DNA of 64,000 nucleotides from Enterococcus wangshanyuanii (GTDB lineage: Bacteria; Bacillota; Bacilli; Lactobacillales; Enterococcaceae), in assembly GCF_002197645.1 (NCBI RefSeq), contig NZ_CP021874.1, positions 310,001 through 374,000 of the forward strand, written 5' to 3'. Positions 18,975-28,305 of the stretch are shown here, piece after piece. The notes beneath the pieces are model-generated. The model ran no database searches. It was not told the DNA's origin and saw nothing but the letters and a program-made list of their open reading frames with translations. Numbering within the stretch: position 1 is the stretch's first letter; the number at the start of each line of letters is the position of its first letter. The position numbers and the translations under genes were made by a program.

Positions 18975-19916
18975 GTGAACGAAGAAAAATGCACGATCCA
19001 TTTGATGGGAACTGTGATTCAACTATGGATCCAGCACGAGAAGCCTAGGGAAATATTGAATGAAGCACAAAAGAAGCTGATTGATTATGAAAAACGGTTT
19101 AGCGCCAATGACCCGAATTCTGATTTGATGAAAATCAATCGTCAGGCCGGGATCGCTCCGGTAAAAACAGACTTTGATCTATTTGAGCTGATAAAAATTG
19201 GAAAACAACAAAGCTTAGCTGAAAATAGCTTTTTGAACATAGCGATCGGTCCATTGATCCAGGAATGGCGGATCGGTTTTTCTGATGCTGCTCATCCATC
19301 AGATGAAAAAATCAATGAATTATTATCTTTGATCGATCCAAAAAATATTGAACTGAATGAAGAGAAAACCACTGTCTTTCTGAAATATCCAGAGATGGCT
19401 ATTGATCTTGGTGCGTTAGCTAAAGGCTATTTTGCCGACCAAATCATCCGTTATTTTAAAAAGGAAGGGGCGAAAGCCGCTTTTATTGATCTCGGTGGAA
19501 ATGTTTTGACCTTTGGAGAATCACCTCATCTTGAGGATGGATTTTGGCGAGTGGGTATTCAAAATCCATTTTTACCGCGAGGAAATCATGCAGCAGTACT
19601 AAAAATCAAAAACCAGTCTGTCGTGACTTCAGGAATTTATGAACGAAACTTTGAATGGCAAGGGAAAAGCTATCATCACATTTTTAGCAGTGAAACGGGG
19701 TACCCAATCGAAACAGATCTTGCTAGTTTAACGATTGTTTCAAAGCTGTCATTGGATGGAGAGATTTGGACGACGCGTTTGTATGGAAAAAAAGCGGTGG
19801 ATGTTATTGCTTTTCTTTCGCAAGAGAAAGAAATTGAAGGCTTAGTGATTACGACAGATGGCCGCATGGCATATACACAAGGATTAGCTGAAACAATTGA
19901 AAACGCAGCACCTTAA
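18975..19916 (+). CDS. apbE: FAD:protein FMN transferase (ApbE)
   Basis: ApbE attaches FMN covalently through a phosphoester bond to a Thr/Ser in FMN_bind domains. The 313-residue protein has MGTVIQLWI, FSANDPNSDLMKIN, AIDLGALAKGYFAD, IDLGGNVLTFG, TSGIYER and the metal/FMN region HHIFSSETGYP. It lacks a signal peptide or lipobox, so it should act in the cytoplasm. GTG start 18975 follows AGAGG. A clear target, the FMN_bind domain in the reductase at 21908-24334, lies downstream beyond a LysR gene, which suggests a dedicated maturation enzyme. Confidence 0.93.
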   Translation: MNEEKCTIHLMGTVIQLWIQHEKPREILNEAQKKLIDYEKRFSANDPNSDLMKINRQAGIAPVKTDFDLFELIKIGKQQSLAENSFLNIAIGPLIQEWRIGFSDAAHPSDEKINELLSLIDPKNIELNEEKTTVFLKYPEMAIDLGALAKGYFADQIIRYFKKEGAKAAFIDLGGNVLTFGESPHLEDGFWRVGIQNPFLPRGNHAAVLKIKNQSVVTSGIYERNFEWQGKSYHHIFSSETGYPIETDLASLTIVSKLSLDGEIWTTRLYGKKAVDVIAFLSQEKEIEGLVITTDGRMAYTQGLAETIENAAP

Positions 19917-19973
19917 ATGGGTACCATTTATCCGGTGTTCAAAAGACTAGACTATCACTCTTACAGCATAGTA

Positions 19974-20020
19974 ATAAGGACTAGGATATAACTCTAGAAG
20001 TTATGTCCTAGTCCTTATTT
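19974..20020. terminator. Bidirectional terminator, repeat-family hairpin
   Basis: AAGGACTAGGATATAACT pairs with AGTTATGTCCTAGTCCTT around TCTAGA. The stem is almost identical in sequence to that at 3913-3960. It serves apbE and the convergent LysR gene. Confidence 0.88.
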
Positions 20021-20096
20021 TACGAATAAAAGGTGGAAGCAGAAGGAATTCCTTCTGTCCCATCCTCTGTGGTACCTAGTTAGGTTCTGGTCTGTT
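20021..20096. repeat. Intergenic repeat, copy B
   Basis: CGAATAAAAGGTGGAAGC and a palindromic AGAAGGAATTCCTTCT lead into GTCCCATCCTC. In reverse complement this is a shortened form of copy C at 43013-43136 (GAGGATGGGACAGAAG to CTTCTGCTCCCACC and TTTATTCG). The part to 20096 also matches copy A. Confidence 0.7.
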
Positions 20097-21031
20097 TATT
20101 TTTTCCTTAGATCGATCTCTAACTGATGCAAAAAGCAATCAACTAGTTCTTTTTCGATTGGACGCATCGTTTTATCCGCAGAATGGGCGATAAAATAATC
20201 AAGTGACAAGAGTTCTAACGGCATAGGATAAATGTTATAGGGACCATCTAATTTAGACACCCGAACACTTTCAGGAATAAAAGTTAAACCCACACTTTGT
20301 TTAGCGAGTTCTAAAATGGTAAATATATTATTGCTTTCCAAAAGAATTGTTGGTTTGATTTTGAATTTTTGCAGCAAATAATCGATTTGACGCCTAATAG
20401 CTGAACCACGTGTCGTCAGAATCAGTGGTTCTTGGAGTAATTGCTTGATTGAAAGTGTATTTGGCTTAAGCGATATCTGATTTTTTTGATACAACTTAGA
20501 TGTTTTAGGAATGACGGCATAATACCCATGTGGCCCTCTGCTGTAAACAGTAAGCTTTGGAGAAATCGACTCTGGATTTTGTCCGATAAAAAAATCAAGC
20601 TCCTTAGCAATTATTTTCTCTTCAGTCTGTTCTGGTACGGACTCTATAATCTGGAGGCTGACATCAGGGTGTTTTTTCAAGAAAGCAGGGAGAAATAAAG
20701 GCAGCACATACGTTCCTAAGCTGGATAAAACGCCGATACGGATAACCGTCTGTTCTTGGGGTGCATAGGTCGAGATTTTTTTTCGAAACTGATCCTGCTC
20801 TGTTTCTAGAGACTGCAAATAGTGATAGTAAACTTTTCCTGCTTCCGTCAACTGTAACGGTGAAGCTTGTCGATTAATGATATCGATCCCTAATTCTAGT
20901 TCGACCTTTTTGATCGTTTGCGTAAGATAAGGCTGAGAAATATACAGATCTTTAGCTGCTTTTGTATAGTTTCCATGCTTCAAGAGCATATCGAGATATT
21001 GCAGCATATTTGATGAATAAATTGAGGTCAT
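20096..21031 (-). CDS. LysR-family regulator of the flavoprotein unit
   Basis: The 311-residue protein has an N-terminal winged helix (YLDMLLKHGNYTKAAKDLYISQPYLTQTIKKVELELG) and a periplasmic-binding-like effector domain (VIRIGVLSSLGTYVLPLFLPAFLKKHPDV onward). AGGAG lies six bases before ATG. It is transcribed away from the FMN reductase/flavoprotein/MFS unit, the usual LysR layout for controlling the divergent operon. The inducer is unknown; a substrate of the reductase is the natural guess. Confidence 0.9.
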   Translation of the reverse strand: MTSIYSSNMLQYLDMLLKHGNYTKAAKDLYISQPYLTQTIKKVELELGIDIINRQASPLQLTEAGKVYYHYLQSLETEQDQFRKKISTYAPQEQTVIRIGVLSSLGTYVLPLFLPAFLKKHPDVSLQIIESVPEQTEEKIIAKELDFFIGQNPESISPKLTVYSRGPHGYYAVIPKTSKLYQKNQISLKPNTLSIKQLLQEPLILTTRGSAIRRQIDYLLQKFKIKPTILLESNNIFTILELAKQSVGLTFIPESVRVSKLDGPYNIYPMPLELLSLDYFIAHSADKTMRPIEKELVDCFLHQLEIDLRKK

Positions 21032-21284
21032 TTTTTACTCCTAGATCGTTTTCTTTTTATTATAACAAAATACTTATAGTTTGATAATTAAATAAATATT
21101 TCACAAATGAATTTTTCTGATTTACACTACCTATAGAAACGAAAACATACATAAAAAACATTTTACGTACGGAATAATCTCAGTTTTATCCCGTTTTTTG
21201 TTTCATTTTGATTTGAACAGAATTTGCCAACTATTTTTTTAAGTTTGCATGTGTATGATTTCACAATTAGAAAGAAGGTATATT
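21032..21284. promoter_or_regulatory. Divergent control region of LysR / reductase operon
   Basis: The 253 AT-rich bases between divergent genes should hold the LysR operator. TATAG-containing motifs near 21071-21076 (ACTTATAGTTTGAT) and 21129-21136 (ACCTATAGAAACG) recur, but no clean T-N11-A site can be fixed by eye. Confidence 0.45.
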
Positions 21285-21911
21285 ATGAAATTTATTGGGA
21301 TCGTAGGAACAAATTCAGCGCATTCGACAAACCGTAAGTTACTACAATTTATGCGTGATCATTTTTCAGAAACTGCAGAGATCGAAGTTTGTGAGATCGG
21401 TGATTTTCCAGCGTTTAATGAGCCAAAAAATAAGGTTGCACCAGAAGGAATTAGTGTATTATCAGAAAAAATCAACGAGGCAGATGGGGTGATCATTAGT
21501 ACACCAGAATATGATCATTCGATTCCTGCTGTATTAAAAAGTTTGATCGAATGGCTTTCGTATACAACAAGACCTTTGATCGATAAACCTGTGATGGTCG
21601 TCGGTGCCTCACATGGGTCACTTGGCTCTTCAAGAGCACAAGCACATTTACGTCAGATTTTAGATGCACCAGAGCTGAAAGCTAGAATCATGCCTGGTTC
21701 AGAGTTCTTACTAGGACATTCTCTACAAGCGTTTGATGAAAATGGAGAGTTGCTTTATTCAGAAAAAGTAGCAGAATTGGATGAATGCTTTGAAGAGTTT
21801 TGCTTATTCGTCTCAATTACCAATCAACTAGTTAAAGATCATCGTTTTAAAATGGAACAAAATAGAAAATTTACATGGGAGCAACTTGCTGAAGGGGGAG
21901 AAAGAGCATGA
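21285..21911 (+). CDS. NAD(P)H-dependent FMN reductase (flavodoxin-like)
   Basis: The 208-residue FMN_red-family protein reads [20 protein letters not shown], then [33 protein letters not shown] (flavin-binding loop) and [22 protein letters not shown]. It is a close paralogue of the N-terminal domain of the next protein (shared [20 protein letters not shown] and PG-EFLLG segments). Its ATGA stop/start overlap with that gene shows tight coupling. The pair recalls, from memory, the CrdA/CrdB subunits of Vibrio (hydroxy)cinnamate reductase, in which the small subunit feeds NADH electrons. Start ATG 21285 follows GAAGG; earlier in-frame ATGs lack a ribosome site. Confidence 0.88.
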   Translation: MKFIGIVGTNSAHSTNRKLLQFMRDHFSETAEIEVCEIGDFPAFNEPKNKVAPEGISVLSEKINEADGVIISTPEYDHSIPAVLKSLIEWLSYTTRPLIDKPVMVVGASHGSLGSSRAQAHLRQILDAPELKARIMPGSEFLLGHSLQAFDENGELLYSEKVAELDECFEEFCLFVSITNQLVKDHRFKMEQNRKFTWEQLAEGGERA

Positions 21912-24334
21912 AATTTATCGGAATCGTAGGGACAAATGCCCAAGAATCGTATAACCGTCTGCTTTTACGGTTTATGCAGAAGCATTTCAGTAATAAAGCA
22001 GAGATTGAAATTTTAGAATTAACAAATGTGCCAATGTTTAACGAAACAAATGACCAATCAGACAGTGAGATCATTCAGGAATTCAACCGTAAAATTACGG
22101 AAGCAGACGGCGTCATCATTGCGACTCCAGAACATAACCATTCTATCCCTTCAGCCCTTAAAAGCATTCTTGAGTGGCTATCTTTTAATCTTCATCCATT
22201 TGATGGAAAGCCAGTGATGATCGTTGGAGCATCATATGACGTGCAGGGTTCTTCTCGTGCGCAGCTTCATTTGCGTCAAATTTTAGATGCTCCAGGAGTC
22301 AATGCAACTGTCATGCCTGGTTATGAATTCTTGTTGGGTCGTGCGCATCAAGCGTTTGATGAGGAAGGCAATATCAAAGAAGAGCGTACGATCGACTTCT
22401 TGGAAAGCTGTTTCTGGCGTTTTATGCGCTTTACAGAAATTGCTAACTTATTGAACGTTCCAGAAGATGTGACTTTTGAACCAGGAGACTACACGGTTAC
22501 TGCACCAGGACATAACGGTGATCTGCCGATGGTCGTTACGTTGACGACAGATCGAATCGAGTCGATCGATATTGATACGAGTGGAGAATCAGAAGGAATT
22601 GCAGACGTTGTATTTACAAGAATCCCGACACAAATTTTGGAAGGACAGACATTGAATGTTGATGTGCTTTCCGGGGCTTCTGTAACGAGTAACGGTGTGA
22701 TCGATGGTGTAGCAAAAGCGGTGAAAATGGCTGGAGCAAACCCAGATGTTCTTAGAAAACGTCCGAAAGCACCAAGCACGGTAGCAGAAGATGCTGAATA
22801 CACAACAGACGTAGTAGTTGTGGGTGCTGGTGGAGCTGGATTAGCTGCTGCAGCAAGTGTCCTACAGGAAGGCAAAAAAGTCATTGTTGTCGAAAAATTC
22901 CCAGCTGTTGGTGGAAATACCGTTCGTACAGGAGGTCCGATGAACGCAGCGGATCCAGAATGGCAAAACACCTTTGAGGCGATTTCAGGAGAAAGTCATA
23001 CGTTGAAAGAAATGATTGAGATCGATGAAGAGTCGATCGATCCAGAATATATAGAAGATTTCCGATTACTAAAACAACAAATCGAAAACTATTTGAATGA
23101 AAATGAAGGGAAAACAGGTTATCTATTCGATTCTGCAATTTTCCATCGGATGCAGACTTACCTTGGAGGAAAACGGACAGACCAAGAAGGAAATGTCATC
23201 TATGGCCAGTATGATTTAGTGAAAATTCTAACAGATCAAGCACTTGATTCGGTTAAATGGTTAGAAGAAATCGGTGTTGAATTTGACTCAGAAGATGTGA
23301 CTATGCCTGTTGGTGCTTTGTGGCGTCGTGGACACAAGCCATTGAAAAACGAAGGCTATGCATTTGTTTCAGCCCTTCAATCGTTTGTTGAAACGAATGG
23401 TGGAACGATCATTACAGATACAGCTGTAGATGAATTGATTATTGAGAATGGTAAGATTACTGGAATCATTGGTTCAGGAGCTGGTGGTCAAAGTGTAACA
23501 GTTCATGCCAATGCTGTTGTGCTAGCTTCTGGAGGATTTGGCGCAAACACGAAAATGCTGAAAGAGTACAACACTTATTGGACTGAAATCGATGATGATA
23601 TCAAAACATCGAATTCCCCTGCTATTACAGGAGATGGTATTCTCTTAGGACAAAGCGTTGGCGCAGATCTAGTTGGAATGGGCTTTTCTCAAATGATGCC
23701 AGTTTCAGATCCGGAAACAGGTGCTCTGTTTAGTGGATTACAAGTACCACCACAAAACTTTGTAATGGTCAATCAAGAAGGAAAACGTTTTGTTAACGAA
23801 TATGGCAGTCGAGATGCCTTGACTCAAGCAGCGATCGATAATGGCGGACTGTTCTATTTGATTGCGGATGATGAAATCAAAAAGACTGCATATAATACGA
23901 CTCAAGAAAAAATCGATCGTCAGGTGGCTGCTGGAACCTTGTTCCGTTCTGACACATTAGAAGGATTAGCTGAACAACTTGGAATGGACCCTGTTGTATT
24001 TGTAGAAACTATTGATAACTATAATCGTTATGTCGATCAAGGAAACGATCCGGAATTTGGCAAAGATGTATTTGATCTAAAAGTATCTGTTGCACCATTT
24101 TATGCCACACCAAGAAAACCAGCAGTGCACCATACGATGGGTGGACTAAAAATCGACACTGAAACGCATGTTTTAGATAAATCAGGAAAGATCATTCCAG
24201 GACTTTATGCTGCTGGAGAAGTAGCAGGAGGAATTCACGCGGGCAATCGCTTAGGCGGAAATTCATTGACAGATATCTTTACATTTGGCCGAATTGCAGG
24301 AAAAACAGCATTGAACGATACACATACAGACTAA
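21908..24334 (+). CDS. Three-domain FMN_red / FMN_bind / FAD enoate reductase
   Basis: The 808-residue cytoplasmic flavoprotein has an FMN_red domain (1-180) and an FMN_bind domain (about 190-275) with the ApbE target motif DVLSGASVT, in which Thr260 is the predicted FMN carrier. A fumarate-reductase-type FAD_binding_2 domain follows (298-800; [15 protein letters not shown]). The catalytic arginine ([10 protein letters not shown], about 636), HHTMGG (about 741) and NRLGGN (about 779) are kept. However, the His and Thr-Glu that hold the second carboxylate of fumarate are replaced ([11 protein letters not shown], no TExVRG). It should pass NAD(P)H electrons through flavins to a C=C bond next to a carboxylate in a non-fumarate substrate. 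Cinnamate-, urocanate- or aconitate-like substrates are candidates. Confidence 0.88.
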   Translation: MKFIGIVGTNAQESYNRLLLRFMQKHFSNKAEIEILELTNVPMFNETNDQSDSEIIQEFNRKITEADGVIIATPEHNHSIPSALKSILEWLSFNLHPFDGKPVMIVGASYDVQGSSRAQLHLRQILDAPGVNATVMPGYEFLLGRAHQAFDEEGNIKEERTIDFLESCFWRFMRFTEIANLLNVPEDVTFEPGDYTVTAPGHNGDLPMVVTLTTDRIESIDIDTSGESEGIADVVFTRIPTQILEGQTLNVDVLSGASVTSNGVIDGVAKAVKMAGANPDVLRKRPKAPSTVAEDAEYTTDVVVVGAGGAGLAAAASVLQEGKKVIVVEKFPAVGGNTVRTGGPMNAADPEWQNTFEAISGESHTLKEMIEIDEESIDPEYIEDFRLLKQQIENYLNENEGKTGYLFDSAIFHRMQTYLGGKRTDQEGNVIYGQYDLVKILTDQALDSVKWLEEIGVEFDSEDVTMPVGALWRRGHKPLKNEGYAFVSALQSFVETNGGTIITDTAVDELIIENGKITGIIGSGAGGQSVTVHANAVVLASGGFGANTKMLKEYNTYWTEIDDDIKTSNSPAITGDGILLGQSVGADLVGMGFSQMMPVSDPETGALFSGLQVPPQNFVMVNQEGKRFVNEYGSRDALTQAAIDNGGLFYLIADDEIKKTAYNTTQEKIDRQVAAGTLFRSDTLEGLAEQLGMDPVVFVETIDNYNRYVDQGNDPEFGKDVFDLKVSVAPFYATPRKPAVHHTMGGLKIDTETHVLDKSGKIIPGLYAAGEVAGGIHAGNRLGGNSLTDIFTFGRIAGKTALNDTHTD

Positions 24335-24361
24335 CCTAACGAGAGATATGGAGGAGTAAAA

Positions 24362-25591
24362 ATGAATGCTAAAGTAAATCGATGGCAAGTGCTGATTGCT
24401 TCCACAGCTGTATTATTATGTACAGGTGCAGTCTATGCATTTAGTGTTTTTGCAGGTCCGTTAAGCGTTGAAAAAGGCTGGACGATGACGGAGATCATGC
24501 TCGCTTTCACGATAAATGCAGCGATAGGTCCAATTCCCATGATTTTTGGCGGATTTCTTACAGATAAAGGATTAGCTAAGTGGGCGATCATTATTGGTGG
24601 TTTATTATTTGGTCTAGGATTTTTATTGACTGGTTTTGTGACAAGTCCAGGAATGCTGTATTTGACTTATGGGCTCATTGGCGGCTTTGGACAAGGATTA
24701 GCTTATTCTGGTTGTCTTAGTAATACAATCAAGTTGTTTCCAGATAAAAAAGGATTAGCTTCTGGCATTATTACGGCAGGAATGGGTGGAGCTGCGATCA
24801 TAGCGGCTCCGATAGGTAACTATTTTATCCAAAATAACGATGTGTTTTACGCGTTTCGATTCTTGGGAATTGCGTATATCATAGTGATCGTTATTGCCAG
24901 TTTTTTCATTAAAACAGCTCCAGCAGATTATCTACCAGAGGGCTTTACACCGCCTGAAATGATGCGTGGAGGAAAACTGATCAACAAAAATTGGAAACAA
25001 ATGCTACGCTCTCCTTATTTTTATCTAATTTTCTTTATGTTATGTACGGGGGCATTTTCTGGTTTAATGATCGCTTCAAATGCTTCTGTGATCGGGCAGC
25101 AAATGTTTGGCTTAAGTGCAGGAACCGCCGCTTTTTATGTAAGCTTATATTCTTTGAGCAATTGTGCTGGCCGAGTTTTGTGGGGATCTGTCTCTGATAA
25201 GCTAGGTCGAAATAAGACATTGAATATTATTTTGAGTGTGATCATTTCGGCGCTGATCGTATTGACTGTCTTATCGAGTCAGCTTGGATTTGCTATTGGA
25301 ATCATTGCACTAGGATTGTGTTTTGGCGGCGTGATGGGTGTTTTTCCACCGATTGTTATGGAAAATTATGGTCCTGTCAATCAAGGGGTCAATTACGGCA
25401 TAGTATTTATTGGTTACTCAACGGCTGCTTTTTTTGCACCTAGAGTAGCAGTGAGTATGGCTTCAGCTAGCGGTGGTAGTTTTACTAAAGCATTTTATGT
25501 TGCAATTGTTGTGGCTTGTATTGGATTGATTTTGAACATTAGCTATAGTCAAATGAAAAAAACTAAAGCAAATGACATAGTAGAAGCATAA
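24362..25591 (+). CDS. MFS transporter, oxalate/formate antiporter-like
   Basis: The 409-residue protein has twelve predicted helices and resembles the OFA branch of the MFS (OxlT-like). It shows TGAVYAFSVFAGPLS, GGFGQGLAYSGCLSNTIKLFPDKKGLASGI and GRVLWGSVSDKLGRN. OFA members exchange small carboxylates. It lies 27 bases behind the three-domain reductase with GGAGGAG as ribosome site and is followed by a terminator. It therefore probably imports the reductase substrate or exports its reduced product. Confidence 0.88.
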   Translation: MNAKVNRWQVLIASTAVLLCTGAVYAFSVFAGPLSVEKGWTMTEIMLAFTINAAIGPIPMIFGGFLTDKGLAKWAIIIGGLLFGLGFLLTGFVTSPGMLYLTYGLIGGFGQGLAYSGCLSNTIKLFPDKKGLASGIITAGMGGAAIIAAPIGNYFIQNNDVFYAFRFLGIAYIIVIVIASFFIKTAPADYLPEGFTPPEMMRGGKLINKNWKQMLRSPYFYLIFFMLCTGAFSGLMIASNASVIGQQMFGLSAGTAAFYVSLYSLSNCAGRVLWGSVSDKLGRNKTLNIILSVIISALIVLTVLSSQLGFAIGIIALGLCFGGVMGVFPPIVMENYGPVNQGVNYGIVFIGYSTAAFFAPRVAVSMASASGGSFTKAFYVAIVVACIGLILNISYSQMKKTKANDIVEA

Positions 25592-25611
25592 ATAAATGAT
25601 TTACCATAGAT

Positions 25612-25660
25612 AAAAGCAGACAGGTTTCTTGATCGAAAGAAGCTTGCCTGCTTTTTTTTG
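25612..25660 (+). terminator. Terminator closing the reductase-transporter operon
   Basis: AAAAGCAGACAGGTTTCTT pairs with AAGAAGCTTGCCTGCTTTT, followed by a T-run. It separates this unit from the prpF unit. Confidence 0.87.
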
Positions 25661-25680
25661 ATAGTTAATCGAGTAGTAAA

Positions 25681-25711
25681 TGATAATAAGTATCACTGAT
25701 GTTTATTATCA
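25681..25711. promoter_or_regulatory. Perfect 9-bp inverted repeat, candidate operator
   Basis: TGATAATAA and TTATTATCA are separated by 13 bases, just upstream of the promoter for the prpF unit. The left half with its continuation (TGATAATAAGTATCA) also resembles a 7-1-7 Fur/PerR box with two mismatches. Candidate binders are the local LysR or GntR protein, or an iron regulator. Confidence 0.55.
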
Positions 25712-25721
25712 AAAACATTGA

Positions 25722-25751
25722 TTGTACTTCGGTTTCTATCAAACATATAAT
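25722..25751 (+). promoter_or_regulatory. Promoter of the prpF-CitMHS unit
   Basis: TTGTAC and a perfect TATAAT are 18 bases apart. The -10 box ends 23 bases before the TTG start codon. Confidence 0.65.
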
Positions 25752-25774
25752 GATGTCAGATAGGAGTGATAGCA

Positions 25775-26914
25775 TTGAAAAAAATCGATTGTAGTATTTA
25801 TAGAGGAGGGACAAGTAAAGGCGTTTTTCTATTAAAAAAAGACTTAGCTGAGTTTGGTGAAAATTATGATGAGGTGCTGCTTAAGATAATGGGCAGTCCA
25901 GATGTACGACAAATCGATGGCTTAGGCGGAGCTGTCTCTACTACAAGTAAGGTTGCCATCATTTCACCTGAAGAAAAAGAAGCGTGGGATGTAAATTATA
26001 CGTTTGCTCAAGTAGCGATCGATAAACCAATCGTTTCATATGCTGGGAATTGTGGAAATATTTCTTCAGCTGTTGGTGTATTCGCAATTGAAAGCGGTTT
26101 AGTAAAAGCGACTGATCCGATAACGACCGTTAAAGTATATAACACGAATACAAAGAAAGTGATCTATGAGCATATTCCTACGCCTGACGGAAAATTAAGT
26201 TATGAAGGCGACTTCAAAATATCTGGAGTACCTGGGAGCGGATTAAAAATCGAGTTGGAATTTATTGATCCTGCTGGTTCAATGACTGGAAAACTATTAC
26301 CAACGGGCAATGTAGTAGATACATTAACGATCGAAGGATTAGGTGAAATAGAGGTATCGATCGTTGATGCAGCAAATCCTCTCGTTTTTGTAGAAGCAGA
26401 TCGGGTTGGTTTGACCGGAAAAGAAAGCGCTTCGGAAATAGATAATAGTGACGACCGATTAGCTTTGCTGGAAAAAATCAGAGGAGCAGCGGCAGAAAAA
26501 TTAGGGTTCGTCAAAGCGGCAGATCAAAGCGCAAAAGAATCACCGGGAGTGCCTAAACTAACTTTAGTGAGTAAAGCTGAAACTTACACAACTGTCAGTG
26601 GCGAAACGATTTCATCAGATAGCTATGACTTAGCTGTTCGGATGATGAGTATGCAAAGAGCGCACAAAACGATTGCTTTAACAGGTGCACTTTGTACTGC
26701 AGCAGCTTGTGTGATACCTGGTACGATTCCAAATCAGCTTCTTAAGAAAAAGAATCAGTTGAACCATCAAACAAAATTGTGCTTTGGTCATGGCGATGGC
26801 TTGATCGAAACGACTATCGATTATGAAAAATCAAAAGAAGGTGACGCAATCATTCGTTCTATTTCATCCTATAGAACAGCAAGAAAGATTTTAACGGGTA
26901 CGGTATTTTTTTAG
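25775..26914 (+). CDS. PrpF-like aconitate isomerase
   Basis: This 379-residue PrpF-family protein is a diaminopimelate-epimerase-like fold that moves the double bond of aconitate-type tricarboxylates. PrpF of Shewanella is known to act on 2-methyl-aconitate and to bind trans-aconitate. Visible motifs are YRGGTSKGVFLLKKDL near the start, DGLGGAVSTTSKVAI, SYAGNCGNISSAVG with its catalytic-type cysteine, and DAANPLVFVEAD. The start is TTG 25775, eight bases after AGGAG; the GTG at 25766 overlaps the ribosome site. With the CitMHS carrier and aconitase beside it, trans- to cis-aconitate isomerisation is the best inference. Confidence 0.87.
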   Translation: MKKIDCSIYRGGTSKGVFLLKKDLAEFGENYDEVLLKIMGSPDVRQIDGLGGAVSTTSKVAIISPEEKEAWDVNYTFAQVAIDKPIVSYAGNCGNISSAVGVFAIESGLVKATDPITTVKVYNTNTKKVIYEHIPTPDGKLSYEGDFKISGVPGSGLKIELEFIDPAGSMTGKLLPTGNVVDTLTIEGLGEIEVSIVDAANPLVFVEADRVGLTGKESASEIDNSDDRLALLEKIRGAAAEKLGFVKAADQSAKESPGVPKLTLVSKAETYTTVSGETISSDSYDLAVRMMSMQRAHKTIALTGALCTAAACVIPGTIPNQLLKKKNQLNHQTKLCFGHGDGLIETTIDYEKSKEGDAIIRSISSYRTARKILTGTVFF

Positions 26915-26937
26915 ATTAAAAAGGAGATGAAAAGAGT

Positions 26938-28305
26938 ATGTTGGCTTTATTGGGATATTTGATGATCATTGTATTCATGGCACTATTACTTTCAAAAAAA
27001 ATCTCCCCTTTTGCAGGGTTGATTCTTGTGCCATTGGCATTTGGGTTTATTGCAGCGGGATATACAGGGCAATCATTCTTAAATGTATTTGAGTGGATCT
27101 ATGAAGGGTTATATTATCAAGTCGCCGGTGGCAAAGTGAAATCAGGTGTTGCACCGACGATCACTTTATTGTTATTTGCTATTTTATATTTCTCGATCAT
27201 GTTAGATGTTGGTCTTTTTGATCCGTTAAGTAAGGTCTTGATCAAGTGGGCAAAAGGAGATCCACTTCGACTTTGTGTGGCTACAGCAGTTATTTCGATG
27301 ATCGTTTCTTTAGACGGTGACGGAACAACAACTGTATTGATCGTAACTGCAGCGGTTTTATCTCTATTTAAAAAAATGAAGATGCGGCAGCTCTATCTAG
27401 CAGTATTGATTGCCATACCTAATTCGATCATGAATTTAGTGCCGTGGAGTGGACCAATGGCTAGGGCCATGCCGGTGCTGAATATTGGCCCCAAAGAATT
27501 TTTCTTACCCTTGATTCCGGGAATGATCGGAGCAATGCTCCTCACAGCGTATATGGCGTATAGTTACGGAAAAAAAGAGCGTGTAAGATTAGGCTATACA
27601 GCAGAGAAAAGTATTGTCACAGATGAAGATTTAACGGCGATCATGTCTTCTCTAGATGAAGATCCAGAGAGCTTGAAACGTCCCAAACTATTACTGTTCA
27701 ACTTTATTTTGACGATTTTCATCATGGCGTTACTGATATTGGATACTGTCAATGGTGGAATACTATTCTTAGTTGGAACGAGTATCGCACTGATCGTTAA
27801 CTACAAAAATCCTGTGCTTCAAGCGCAACGATTGACTGCAAATGGTTCAGAAGCGCTAGGACCTGTGAGTTTAGTTTTTGGTGCAGGTGTTATTATGGGT
27901 GTGCTGAATGGTAGTGGAATGAGTGAAGGAATTGCGCAGCATATTGTTTCCTTACTGCCTGAAAGTATGGGCGGCTATATTCCTCTTTTACTGGCATTGA
28001 TTTCTTTACCAGGGCTGTTTTTCTTACCGAATGATGCGTTTTACTTTGGTATTTTGCCTGTGATCGCACCGATTGCGTATACATTTGGCGCGACTCCAGT
28101 AAATATTGGGGTAGCTTCGTTGATCGGGCAAGCTGTGCGTTTTGCCAGTCCTTTGGTGGCGTTCCTTTACGTGTTAGTTGATCGTACAGAAGTCAGCTTT
28201 GGAGATTATCAAAAAGAATACTTAAAATGGGGAATCCCCAGCTACTTCATTCAATTAGCGATCGCGATCTTGATCGGGGCTATTCCTTTGCCATTTTTAA
28301 ATTAA
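26938..28305 (+). CDS. CitMHS-family citrate/tricarboxylate transporter
   Basis: The 455-residue membrane protein belongs to the CitM/CitH family, which imports metal-citrate complexes or protonated tricarboxylates. Family marks are SLDGDGTTTVLIVTAAVL, NSIMNLVPWSGPMARA and LPNDAFYFGILPV. GGAG lies upstream at slightly long spacing. It follows the PrpF-like gene by 23 bases, and its 3' end overlaps the convergent LysR gene by nine bases with no terminator between them. The probable cargo is citrate or aconitate. Confidence 0.92.
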   Translation: MLALLGYLMIIVFMALLLSKKISPFAGLILVPLAFGFIAAGYTGQSFLNVFEWIYEGLYYQVAGGKVKSGVAPTITLLLFAILYFSIMLDVGLFDPLSKVLIKWAKGDPLRLCVATAVISMIVSLDGDGTTTVLIVTAAVLSLFKKMKMRQLYLAVLIAIPNSIMNLVPWSGPMARAMPVLNIGPKEFFLPLIPGMIGAMLLTAYMAYSYGKKERVRLGYTAEKSIVTDEDLTAIMSSLDEDPESLKRPKLLLFNFILTIFIMALLILDTVNGGILFLVGTSIALIVNYKNPVLQAQRLTANGSEALGPVSLVFGAGVIMGVLNGSGMSEGIAQHIVSLLPESMGGYIPLLLALISLPGLFFLPNDAFYFGILPVIAPIAYTFGATPVNIGVASLIGQAVRFASPLVAFLYVLVDRTEVSFGDYQKEYLKWGIPSYFIQLAIAILIGAIPLPFLN

